Of a DNA stretch of 64,000 nt, positions 35,631 through 46,456 are shown piece by piece. Below the pieces are notes generated by a model. The model worked only from the letters and a program-made list of their open reading frames with translations, was not told the origin of the DNA and did no database searches. Each line of letters starts with the position of its first letter. Position 1 is the stretch's first letter. This stretch comes from Paramecium octaurelia (lineage: Eukaryota > Ciliophora > Oligohymenophorea > Peniculida > Parameciidae): contig CAJJDP010000152.1 in NCBI GenBank assembly GCA_905182995.1, positions 1 to 64,000 on the forward strand, written 5' to 3'. A program made the position numbers and the translations under genes.

Positions 35631-38600
35631 TCATTGCATAATAGAGTGTCTCATCTACAGTAGTTGGAGTTGTAAACCTAATTAGTTGGATTTGCTCTGC
35701 TTATTCTAAGAATTGCAAATCTGTATTAGTAGTTTGATTGCCTCCATTAAGAGCTCTGTTTATGAATATTCAAATTATTACAAAATATCGATAGCAGCCT
35801 CAACCCTCTAAGCTGCCTACTCATGTTCCTATTGATTTTAGAGCAATTAGCCTTAAAGTAGTAGTATATTGGCATATTTGATTGACTGATATTGATTGCA
35901 TTTCTCATAAATAGAGACAGCCTTGTTGTAATTGATGGATGCATTGCTGCAGTCTTTTCTAAAAAAGTACAATTGACCTATGTCTGCATAGATATCAGCG
36001 ATGCATTAATGAGTCTAAAATAAGCGAATAGCACACTGTAAGGCAGTTCCATATAGATTCAGAGCGTCATTGAAATATCCATTTTCCATTAGATAATGTC
36101 CAAAGATAGAGTAGATCATAAAATAATAAGGATGAGTGGATCCGAAGTAGGAATCAAGGATTTAGAGAGCTTATTCAAAGTATTACAGTGCAGTGTCTAG
36201 ATTGTTCATGTTCATTTGGATGATTTGTAAAAGTGGTTTGATTTGACTTGGATGGCCAGGTTTAGTGAAACACAGAGCTTTATTAGCATTCTCACAACCT
36301 TCCTCGCATAATAGGTTAGCAAACATATCATCTCCTTCTTTTCGTAGTAGACACAACTCCAAAGACCATTTGATAGATTGAAATATTTATTCTTAATTCA
36401 TGATGTTTTTTCTCTTTGATTTTCGAGCTATTTTCGATGTGTTCAACAGATAGGCCTTCTATTAGACATTGAATTAAGGTTTCTCCTTCAAGGGAAAGGG
36501 TTCCTTAAACATTCCATTCATTAAGGCTGGAGAAATAGCAATGGATATATCGCACTGTTATTGCAGAGAGTAGAGCAGCATTCCTTTGTATTGCATTGAA
36601 AATCTGGATGTAACATCAAGATTGTATGAGTAATCATACCAAATCTATTTTTATATGATTTAAATCCAAAATATGTCAGATTCTTTTCCAACACCCAAAA
36701 GGAGATTCAAAAAGTCAAGACAACTTTCATTTATCAATTTGGATGATAATTCTAAGACTATTTTGCTATCCTATACTTCTTTGGTGTTTAATTCCTAAAT
36801 CATTGAAAACTCCAAAATGTTAGATTGATCACTCTGTAATTTTTAAGATAACTGATATTTCAGATTCTTCATTAGATCGGCTGCATTATTTCTTAGCACC
36901 TTCTTACATACTCTGCTGATCATATCACAAATACAGAGATCTTTTATGTGTTATACTGAACACATCTAACAAATTTTACCAATATATTTAATATTGATAC
37001 CAGATTGATGTAATTGTTCACTCAATTGAGTTGAATCAAGTGGTAAATATTCAAGAGATTCAAATTTACCTATCAGATCATGTAATAGTTAATTTTGGAG
37101 GAAATTGGTTGCTTACTTTAATTCATTATAATCTGCTTGAGTTTCAGAGAGTTTGATCTATTTCAAATATGCATCTGAATTTAAAGGTTTGTTCCAACTT
37201 CTTACAAATTCTGGTCTCAATCTGGAGGTGTTTTGTACATTCTCTTAGAGTATGACAGGCATCAAGTCTCCACATTTTAATAGATAATACAAGGAAAGAT
37301 TCTGAGGAGGGAATTCATTGATATTCTATTCATTTTCAATCCACCTTAATTCAATGTACTCTTTATTAATCTTGTGAACTTCTTAAAATAGACTCATTGG
37401 TATCACATTGCTAATCATCTCATCCTCAAAGAATTTATGTTATTTAAGATTTAATCTGATGCTAATTGAATTCATATATTGCTGGATGGCATTATTCGTA
37501 ATAAATTAGCCATCTAATGTTGGACCATGAATTAAAGTAGAATCATCAATTGGAGGAACTGCCATTACAAAGGCTCTGACTCCTTTGTAGTCTACTATGC
37601 ATGACAATGGGACTCTTAAAGGGTAATTGGATTCTTCCTAAATTAAGAGTTCAATCTATTCAGCTAATAGGGATAGATACCGAAATTCTATCTTAGATAT
37701 TAACAATATTTACCATTTCCCAAGGCCTTAAGTTAAGACTCTTCATAAATTTAGATTTCCTATTTACCTTGTTAAGTGTGGATTTCTTGAGATTTCAATT
37801 GGCAAAATGATAATTTGATGAATAACCCATCGTAACAATAGAAATCATCACCAAAATCAATAGTATTATCCTGATGACTGTACATAATGTACTTGTCCTC
37901 ATTTAAACAATCTGTAGGTTTTATGGTTTTCATTTAATTAGGCAAACATAATTCATCAATAATGGTTTAACAAACATCTATTGCATGATCTCTCATTCTC
38001 CCTATGGATTCATGCAACACAAAACTGTTTGTGATACATTCCTCAATAGTTTTTGGATCCTTCATATTGGCTAGCTCTATCGCTTATAAATAATTATAAT
38101 TCCAAGCTGTCTTGATTCTATTCCTCACCATAGTTTTTTTGGATTCTTCCTTATTCAAAACTGTTTAATCTTATCTCGATTGTTCCTCTGCCTTCTTCTA
38201 CAAGATCTAATTTTCCTCCTCTAATTATTATTCTTTTTCTATTTTACTCCTAAGTTCTGACTAGTGAGTCTCCTTTTCCTTTTCTTTTTGTTATTATATT
38301 TATAGCTCCTCCTACTTTTGCTATTCTTCAGACCTCTATTTATCAACCTATTATTAATTCTATTAGGCTTCTTTCTATTGGACTTCTTTCTATTAATTCT
38401 CCTTTTCATTAGTGTCTTGTTGTTATTAGATACTGCTCTTTTACTTTGCTGTCTCAGATTGCACCATTGATGGCTATTAAGGTAATTACTACTAAATTTA
38501 GCTCTGTTATTGTTGATCTTATTATGGGTATTTTTCAGGATGCTTAACCTTATCAATTATGTGAGTGAACTCTTTCAAAATGTCAGGTTTGGAAAAAGCT

Positions 38601-39056
38601 ATTTCCCATATGATGATTTCCTTCTTCTTCGTAATTACTATTGGTTATTGAGCAGCCATCAAGTCTCTTCCATAACTGCTATTAACACTCATGTTGGTGC
38701 TCCTATTCTTCATTTTAGATGGGAATATTGCATCCTTTGCCATGAATGTTATTTCAATCGAATTCTACTTTTTTGCCTTTTCTGGTGGTCCTATGTATAA
38801 AATATTCTCTATTATCACAGATATCTTGGGTTACATCTTCTACAAGTCGTTCATCTCTATTTATCATAAATCAAATTATTGGCTTACATTTTGGAACCTT
38901 GAAATAACTAAGCATACCATTTGATAGTTGAATGACTCTTTTATTCCAAAACATCTTTGAAGTTGATCTCTTTTCCACCTAGAAGATGTTCGATTGATCC
39001 TGCATGACAGGTTTGTTCTTGGGTTCAATTTACTAAGAGGAAATTGAATTGTTCAT
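35631..39056 (-). CDS. PH-domain / CLU-domain fusion protein
   Basis: 1,122 aa; ATG complement 39054-39056, introns at 38857-38887 (31 nt) and 37688-37713 (26 nt), stop complement 35631-35633; length divisible by three. Residues ~37-160 read as a pleckstrin-homology domain (WNKRVIQLSNGMLSYFK ... EIIIWEIAFSKPDILKEFTH, with the terminal Trp helix). A Gln/Glu/Lys coiled linker follows (~165-290). The middle part has CLU-domain signatures (SCIVDYKGVRAFVMAVPPID, HGPTLDGQ, then SGINIKYIGKICQMC and IKDLCICDMISRVCKKV). The C-terminus has TPR-like helices (ALQYFEQALQILDSYFG). CLU/CLUH proteins bind mRNAs of mitochondrial proteins and control mitochondrial distribution. The PH domain would add phosphoinositide targeting, which is inference. 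Confidence 0.75.
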
Positions 39057-39089
39057 AGTATTGAAATCAATAAATTATTATTATAGATA
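39057..39089. promoter_or_regulatory. 33-bp spacer between two divergent start codons
   Basis: The CLU gene (-) and the small membrane-protein gene (+) have start codons separated by 33 bp of nearly pure A/T. If both starts are right, their promoters must overlap each other or the coding regions. Confidence 0.5.
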
Positions 39090-39378
39090 ATGCAGCAGCG
39101 ATTGTAGAAATTGGAATAGATTCTCATTAAATTTAATGACAAGCACTAACTAGTAATTGAATATATGAATTCTTATAGTTAAGAAGAGGAATATATGTGG
39201 GATTTATTATTAATGCAGGCTTATTCTACTCCTAAGTAATTAATACTTCCTTCACAATTAGATGACTAAATTTGCAGCATTGAAAAGAATGCAAGAATAT
39301 ATGGTTGAAAAAACCTAACAATTCGAAAGCAGATTGAATTCTGAGCAAGAGTAAATTATCAAATCTCTCAAAGAGTGA
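39090..39378 (+). CDS. small single-pass membrane protein (78 aa)
   Basis: Three exons; two 26-nt introns (39153-39178 and 39236-39261) remove frame breaks and give MQQRLQKLEQILIKFND..., RRGIYVGFIINAGLFYSQ and MTKFAALKRMQEYMVEKTQQ. A short basic-flanked hydrophobic span (GIYVGFIINAGLFY) sits between two amphipathic helices. That layout resembles small mitochondrial inner-membrane or assembly proteins, but no family is recognised. Without the introns the frame ends earlier with a poorer protein. Confidence 0.6.
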
Positions 39379-39451
39379 GTGTGAATAAGAGAAACTTTTT
39401 AAATCCAATACAATTAATCATTTAATAAATTAAGCAAACTCCATTATATAT

Positions 39452-41252
39452 ATGGATATTCTGTCCCGAAAATTATATCAATATTTTTCTGATTATAAGA
39501 CTTCTGAAGAAATTATTTCAGATTTCTTAGTATTTATGGAGGGTAGATTATTTTTTTAATTATTCTAACCTTTCATTCTCTTAAACGATAATATTTACAA
39601 TATATACATTTCTGCTTGCTCAATTCAACTAGATCATAATAAAATTCAGATCATTAATTATTTCATACTAAATTGCTATTTTTCATTTATAATTATTAGA
39701 ATTCTTATTTTATAAAAATCTCTGATAAGAATTGAGGAAGGAAGCATTGAAAATACAGTTATAGAGCAGAATTTATGTTAACAATTTATAATTTATAAAT
39801 TGACGACTCCTTTGGTCTTTGGGTGTCTCCTATTTGATAAATTCTTGTAAACTTTGCTGAGACTGAATCATACTTTAAAAAAAAGTGTTAAATTGAAGGC
39901 CAATCATATCATTTTAAAGATAATAAAAATTGGTATACTTACAAGGACATTCACTCAATAAGTTATTGATTATACTTTTTGAATTGAGGATAGCTTTGTA
40001 TAAAGGTGTACTCAATTGATTGAAAATATTCAATAATAAATATCCAATTGACTTCTACAATATTATCCTATTTAAAGCATATATCTAAAACATTAATTAA
40101 TAATTATAATGTAATAAACATATACTCTTTAAGAAAAAGGATTTTTGAATTTGGTTAATAAATGTTACTAGATGATAGATCACTATAAAAATTAGAATGA
40201 AAAAATTTCTACAGTTTTACTGATTGGGTAAATAGGATCTGGAAAAAGTACCATTTTCAACTTCTTGAGTGGTGCAAATTTTTACATTAATGAATTTAAT
40301 CGGTTGTCTTTGGAGATAAAATCAACTGGATATTATGAGATTAAGGAATTCTAGGAAAGTTAATAAGAGATGCCAAAATTCAATAAAAATATTTAAAATA
40401 ATCATCTAATTATTGATTTTTCCTTATAGCTAAGCAATGAAGGAGCTTTAAACCAATTATTAATTGAACTTATATATAACAAAATTGTTAATTCTGGTAG
40501 GATTAAACTTATTTACATCATACTTTGCTCTGATAAATTGTATCAGGGATGGTCTCGTTAATTGTAAGAATTTACGTAACAATTTAACATTTCAAAATTA
40601 GATTTATTATTTAATAATTATTGTGGTGAGTTATCAGTTGAAAAACTGACTGAAAATATAAAAAAATCAATTATCCTCATAAAAGTTAATAGGTTCGATT
40701 GGTGATATACTAATCGTAAGAAAAGCTGAAAAATCATCATTAAATAGCGTTTTTAACGATAATTCCAGAAAAGAGTTATGGAGTAAGATAGAATAAACTA
40801 AAAATTATGTAAATTAATCATGCGAGAAATTTACTATACTTTTAAGTAATGTTGCATAATAAGCAGTTGTTATATACTTAACTCATTTATAGGAGAATTT
40901 AAATTAGAAATATAAGAGTCTCTCTAAATGCGAAACCAAAAATATTTAGTAAGATTTGTCAGAATTATTAAATTCTATTACAATTGGAAATCAATAAACA
41001 CCTTTAATATGGTATTTAAAATTCATTTCTACTTGCGATAAAATAGCTAAAACTCTTTCAGCACAAAGTTCAACAACAAACGAGATTAGGGATTTCACTA
41101 AAGCATTTTAGCTTTATAAATAACTTTCTCAGTCCAATGAGAGCTTTCGCTATTTGGATATCATAAACTAAATTGGAAAACTAAAAGAAAGATTTAAAAT
41201 AATAGAAATGAAATAACAAAGTCTTACAATGCAAAGATGGGGAATGAATTGA
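39452..41252 (+). pseudogene. decayed P-loop NTPase (GTPase-like) gene
   Basis: Long coding-like blocks lie in different frames. Block 1 from ATG 39452 (MDILSRKLYQYFSDYKTSEE...) runs to about 39975. Block 2 near 40050-40180 reads SYLKHISKTLINNYNVINIY and RIFEFGQQMLLDD. Block 3 near 40185-40695 carries a Walker A motif, VLLIGQIGSGKSTIFNFLSG, then HLIIDFSLQLSNEGALNQLL. Block 4, from about 40705 to TGA 41250-41252, is DILIVRKAEKSSLNSVFNDN and on. I could not join the blocks with acceptable introns: shifts remain near 39975, near 40170 and near 40700. The protein resembles dynamin- or AIG1-like GTPases in its P-loop only. Either a pseudogene or a gene with unusual introns. Confidence 0.55.
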
Positions 41253-41380
41253 ATAAATTCCATAAGCATTATTAATCAATATTTAAATTAAATTAGATTA
41301 GATTAGATTATATTAGATTTTTATTCATTTTTTCCATCAGTTATTTCTATTAAAGAATCATAAATTTCTTTTTATTTTCA

Positions 41381-41941
41381 TCAGACTAAAACTTATCTAT
41401 TTCTTGGTTTAAATATAGATTAAATTTTGACTACGATTTTTCTTTAATCTATCTTCATTTTAGGAATAAGCTTTATTTTCTATTAATTCAAATGTTCTAA
41501 GAATTTAAATATTGTTAACATTTCTTTCAATTTTCTCAATTTATAATATCGATATATAAACTAATATGATTTTGCAATATTCTTTAAAACAAAGAGATAT
41601 TTTGACAAAAGAATAAGATTGATTTCCTATTGCTTGAGCTTAGTACTTATATAGGAACAAAAATAAACACATTGAATTTTATTCTTAAGATTATTCGTAA
41701 ATTGAAGCCTGAGTTTCATTTTGTAAAATATTTCAAAACTTTCATTTTGACTAATTTTCAGAACTAATCAAAGTCACAGTTTCAATATGTTATCAACTAT
41801 TATTTAAGTTATTATTTAGTTTTATATTTACTCAAATAGACTAATTTCTATTGCAATCTCTATTTATATGTTAATTCCACTATAATATATTAGATTACTG
41901 AGAGAGTATAAAATCTTCAAATCTGTCTCACTTTGCATCAT
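41381..41941 (-). CDS. hypothetical helical protein (177 aa)
   Basis: ATG complement 41939-41941, stop complement 41381-41383. The frame is the same on both sides of a short TGA-containing segment. A 27-nt intron with the less usual donor GTGA removes it exactly (NILKL joined to QNESFEIFYKMKLRLQ). The rest is Leu/Lys/Ile-rich helix (NNLKNKIQCVYFCSYISTKL, NLILLSKYLFVLKNIAKSYQ). No family recognised. The odd donor and AT-rich surroundings leave open that this is a fragment of a larger lost gene. Confidence 0.5.
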
Positions 41942-42035
41942 TTCCAAGCCAACTTAATCTATTTAAGTGCTTCTGAGTATATGTACATATGTAAGTAATA
42001 ATGTTTTATATATGTTTATTTATATATTTAATATT

Positions 42036-42403
42036 TCAATATTTTTATCTACGAACACCTGCCAAGCATGCTCTATAAATATTTCTAGGGTTTTCTGGGA
42101 ACATATCAGCATGTATTCTTAAATCTTCAATATTGTCTTAAAATAATTGTATTTTTTAGATACCCAATTCTCCCTTTTTGGTCCACATGGCTTCTGCTGT
42201 ATATCTTTTGCACATGTCTTCAGCTTCCTATCTTAAAACTGGATCATTCACTCTTCCAGTAGCATAATCACATCCCTTCCAGCAAATTTGGATTGATGGG
42301 TTGTACCATGAGAAGACATCTTAACACATGGCATAACATGTACCACCATTATATCTCAAAATTTGACCACCTTTTAATAGCATAAATTCAAACCTGTTGC
42401 CAT
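42036..42403 (-). CDS. small Cys-containing conserved-looking protein (114 aa)
   Basis: ATG complement 42401-42403, one 23-nt intron at 42371-42393 after four codons, stop complement 42036-42038; length agrees. The sequence starts MATGGQILRYNGGTCYAMCQ and continues VFSWYNPSIQICWKGCDYAT with paired Cys, then EAEDMCKRYTAEAMWTKKGE and ENPRNIYRACLAGVRRQKY. The composition (Trp, Cys, Tyr, Arg) is unlike chance ORFs here, so it is surely coding. No signal peptide. Function not recognised; paired Cys could bind metal or form disulphides. Confidence 0.8.
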
Positions 42404-42493
42404 TAAATTGAAAATATAAAATTAAATAATAATAAAGGAGATGTTGTTTAGATTTAGATTAATTTATAGAAATAAATCATATAATATTAATTA

Positions 42494-45029
42494 TCACACT
42501 CCTTATGGGAATTTCATCATTTCTAATTCCTTTATGATTTCCTTAAAAGAAGGTCTCTTCTCTGGATCTCTATCCCAACATCTCTTAGTTAATCGCGTAA
42601 AGACCTCTGGAGTCTTTTTAGGAATAGTTGGTCTAAAATCGTTATTCAAAACATCTAATGAAACTTATAATCCAGTGATATCTAATTAATATAATAGATT
42701 ATATTTACTTCTATAAGGAGGTTCTCTTGCTGCAATTTCCCATAAAATAATACCAAAACTGAATACATCAGCTTTTTCTGTATAAACTTAACCTGCAATA
42801 ACTTCTGGAGCCATCCACTGATATGTTCCGATCTTGCTGGTCATGTAATTAGATAGAGTTCTAGTCCAACCAAAATCAGCCAATTTAGTTCTAAATGCTT
42901 CATCTAACAAAAGATTTAAGCTTTTTAAATCCCTATGGAGAATAGGAGGATTGAATGAATGTAAATACAACACTCCTTTAGCAGCATCCAGTGCCATTTT
43001 TCTACGATCCTCCCAAGTTAAATGAATATCATGATTTTATATGACCTACCACAAAGATCCTCTTTAACAATATTCCAGTACAATTGCTAGATTAGGTGGT
43101 TTAGTACAAGCACCAAGAAACATTACTATGTTTGGATGTCTAAGAGCTTCCATGGCATGACATTCAGACAGAAAATCCCTGATATGATTTTCATTCATTC
43201 CATCTATCTTAAACATCTTAACAGCCACTGTTGTTTCTCTCCATTTAGCTCTGTAAATGACTCCGTAGCCTCCCTCACTTATTTGTTTCTCTAACATAAT
43301 GTCATTGAAATCTATGTCCAAACTAGATTAAAATATTCTATGTTTGATTGGTCTTTCTGGGGAGATCTCTAAGGCAGAAATATCAAATTTAGATTATTGC
43401 TTTTTTATTTGCCTTTGAATGTATGATTCTGTTGTTTATACTTTCTGGTCTTTAACTTTCTTTTTGGATATTAGTTCATTTTTCATTCTGTCATATTTCT
43501 ATTGTAATTAAATGTTTTATTGTTTCAGTATTTCTTATTCGTTCCTATATTTTTCAACCTCTTCGTTTAATTTATCTTACTCCTTATTGTTATTATCATT
43601 TTCATCCAAAATGATCTCAAGGTAAGAGGGTGATAATAAAATGGAATGGAAATTACCACACACGATTCTCTGAGTTTCAGGTACTGTGAATAACAACTTA
43701 GGAGATATGATTCCCTTCCCATTCACACTTGGCTATCCTGTTAATTGTCCATAGATATTGGAACCCCACCCATATATTTATTTATAATCTGCAGACAAAG
43801 CCAGACTGTGATTTCTTCCTGCAGATACTTATGATATCAGAGGTAATCCTGTGATCTTGATAGGAACATCTGAACTGCTCAGATCGTTACCCAATTACCC
43901 ATGAATATTATCTCCCATCGAGTAGACTTCCCCTTTACTTGTTAGAAATAGAGTAAACATCTCACCCATCTTCATGTCCAATACACATTACTAATTGTTG
44001 AATTCATCTACCAATTTAATTTGAGTAGGCTGTTTATGAAAATCTTTGTTGGATTTACAAAATCCCCATAAATAAGGCTTACCGCCTTCCACGATGCAAC
44101 CTGAATGTGCCAAGCCACAACTGATTTTCTCCACTTTGAAATGAGATAAATTCTATATCAGTTTAAACTCACTGATTGTCTGGTTCTCTTGATGTCCTAA
44201 TGCATATGATTCCCCGAAACCACAAGAGAAGATTCTATTTTTGTTAGTCAATATTACAGTGTGTAATGCCCCACATGCTACCTATTGAACTGCTTCATCA
44301 TTTTATAAGAGTATTTAACATTAACTTTCATTGGGATTCTTTTATTTAATCTTCTCCTTCATCAATACCAGCTACTCCATTATATTGTCTATGGATGAGG
44401 ATCTCTCCTTCAATCCTGGTGATGTTGACTAATCCCCTTCGTTAACACTCTTCATCCTCTTGTGACCCTGTTATGGCTCTCTTGCCTTGCCATTGCTATT
44501 ACCAAATGGCAATAATCCATAAACAAGAGTGGGCTGACTAATGTTATCAAAACAACCCAAACCTAATTGGCCTTTTAAATTTAAACCCCAAGAATACACT
44601 TCGCCTTTGGCTGTCAACATGAATGTGTGTTCAGCTCCGCAAACTACACTGGTAATTCTTTGATCTTTGAAGATTGGAGTCAATTTGGGTTGAGTGTTTG
44701 ATTCATATCCCAATTGTCCAAATTGGTTGTCCCCAAATCCTATAACTTCATTTTTATTATTCACAATGATGGTGTGATTTTCACCTGCTGAACACAAGGT
44801 AACTCCTTAGTAGTGTGGAGTGATGTTCTTGTTGTTCTTGAGGAGTTAGCCACAAGTGTTTAGTCCTACTTTCTATAACACTCTTACCCCAGGAGTACAA
44901 TTGAGTCGTGTCTAATTGCAATTATCTTGGAGATTTCGAGAAATCACTGTATGATCTGGGTGGTCGGACGTCTTTGTCCTTGAATTGTTTGAGCATCTTC
45001 CTCGATTCTGTCAAGTCATTCAATCTCAT
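42494..45029 (-). CDS. RCC1-repeat protein kinase (TKL-like)
   Basis: 828 aa; introns 44866-44887 (22 nt) and 42682-42708 (27 nt). Residues ~40-400 are RCC1-type blades ([82 protein letters not shown]). A coiled coil (~420-520) leads to a kinase domain from about 570: glycine loop [14 protein letters not shown], Lys597 in [15 protein letters not shown] with Asp693, Mg loop DFGW at 711-714, then MAPEV, and the C-lobe [12 protein letters not shown]. The HRDLKSLN and MAPEV forms point to the TKL/Raf-like group. All catalytic residues are present, so it should be active. RCC1 propellers can bind GTPases or act as autoinhibitory scaffolds; the role here is unknown. Confidence 0.9.
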
Positions 45030-45255
45030 ATTAGTTATTTTATTTTTAAAATTCAAATTTAATAATTATTGTTAGATTATATAAATTAATTGATCTCTGA
45101 GCACTCTCCTGCATTTCCAAGATAAACCATATTAAAATAGAATCGAATCAAATCAAAACTTGGGGGGTTCAAAGCGAATACCTTTTCTTTTGAGATTCTA
45201 TTTCGAACCCATGAATTCCTTTTCTCTTCTTTGCAATTTAATTAATTATTTTAAT

Positions 45256-46456
45256 ATGCAAAGAAGCCAATCATTTTCAGAGCTCAAGGTTTTAAATAAT
45301 TGCATTCCCATTGAATTCTTTGAACAGAAGGGTCCTCAATACTATTAAAATCAATTTCAATAATATTAAACTATATTCCAACAGAGCTTTGCTCTGCACA
45401 CAAGATTATGCCAAACTCCATTGTAAAAGTACTAGAATTACGATTTGGGGAACACGGTGATCAAGTAGGGGACGGTCTAAATTAAGATAAACAGTGGGAG
45501 TTTCACTAAAACCAGCATCATTTTGACGAGAGAGAAGTTGGTGATTGTGGAAGACAAGCAATGGGGGCAAGTGTACAATCTCAGGTACTTGGCCTTTACT
45601 TTGGCATAGGTATGCATATCCTCTTGTATCAATGATAGTGTAACAAGAATCAGTTTAAATTGTTCAAGTTGGAGTTTAAGCAGTATAAGAAAATTATAAT
45701 ATTTAAATGCAACGATGACATCGAGGGGAAGCTGTGGTATTAGAGCATCAGGATGATTGAGGAGAAGTTCTTAAACGAGATCGAGAAGTTGCTGGTGAAG
45801 GAGCTGTATTTCGGAGCGGACTTTGTGCGGGAAGAGGAGTTCTTGAATTGGGCTGAGACCGGGGATATTCTATTGTTCGAGTAAGCATTGAATTATACGG
45901 GAAGGACAGATCATTACATGGCCAAGTTGCAGAGAGGCATCACGAGGTCGAAGTTCGATCATGTAGGCATGGTAGTCAGAGATAAATATTCGAATGATGT
46001 GTTGGTTTTTGATGTCAAAAATGAAGCAGTAAATTAAAATGTGAGGTGTTAGGGGGTAGATCAGGAGTTCTGGAAATACTTCATGAAGCAGAATAATCTC
46101 TACAGGAAGGTGGCGGTTAGGAAATTATTGAATGTCGATCGGGAAACAATAAATTCGAAACTGCTGGAATTTATTGATGTATAATTACAAATTACAAGAA
46201 AGTTAAAGATTAAGATTATGAAATCAACATGATGAAGCTCCTGCAATAGCAAAGTGACGGACTCATCAACAAAGGGTATTTTTGCAGTGAGTTGATTGCC
46301 AAAGCGTATAAATATTGTGACTTGTTGCCTCAGTAGAAAGCTAGTTCAACATATTGGCCAGTCACGTTCTAAAAGTCGTTGAAACTCTTGAATTAAGCCC
46401 AGTTGAGTGAGCCAATAATTATTTTGTTGGATTATGATATACATTATTAATTATGA
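45256..46456 (+). CDS. permuted papain-like (YiiX/C92-type) hydrolase with PH-like N-terminus
   Basis: 383 aa with introns 45610-45638 (29 nt) and 46179-46198 (20 nt). The first ~160 residues look like a PH domain (NSGSFTKTSIILTREKLVIV ... KLWYQSIRMIEEKFLNEIEK). The second half has the order of permuted NlpC/P60-papain proteins: NWAETGDILLFEQA, then SKFDHVGMVVRD (catalytic His candidate in DHVG), and later KGYFCSELIAKAYKY (Cys nucleophile in FCSEL). Bacterial YiiX/YaeF relatives are amidases or lipid-modifying hydrolases, and eukaryotic ones often act on lipids. A possible earlier in-frame ATG is at 45211; 45256 is preferred because the DNA before it is AT-rich like a leader. Its TGA overlaps the next gene's ATG. 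Confidence 0.72.

Noticed and set aside
41290-41325. Tandem ATTAG units resembling a telomere or regulatory repeat
   Set aside because: Only a few units and not the G-rich Paramecium telomere type; ordinary AT-rich simple sequence.
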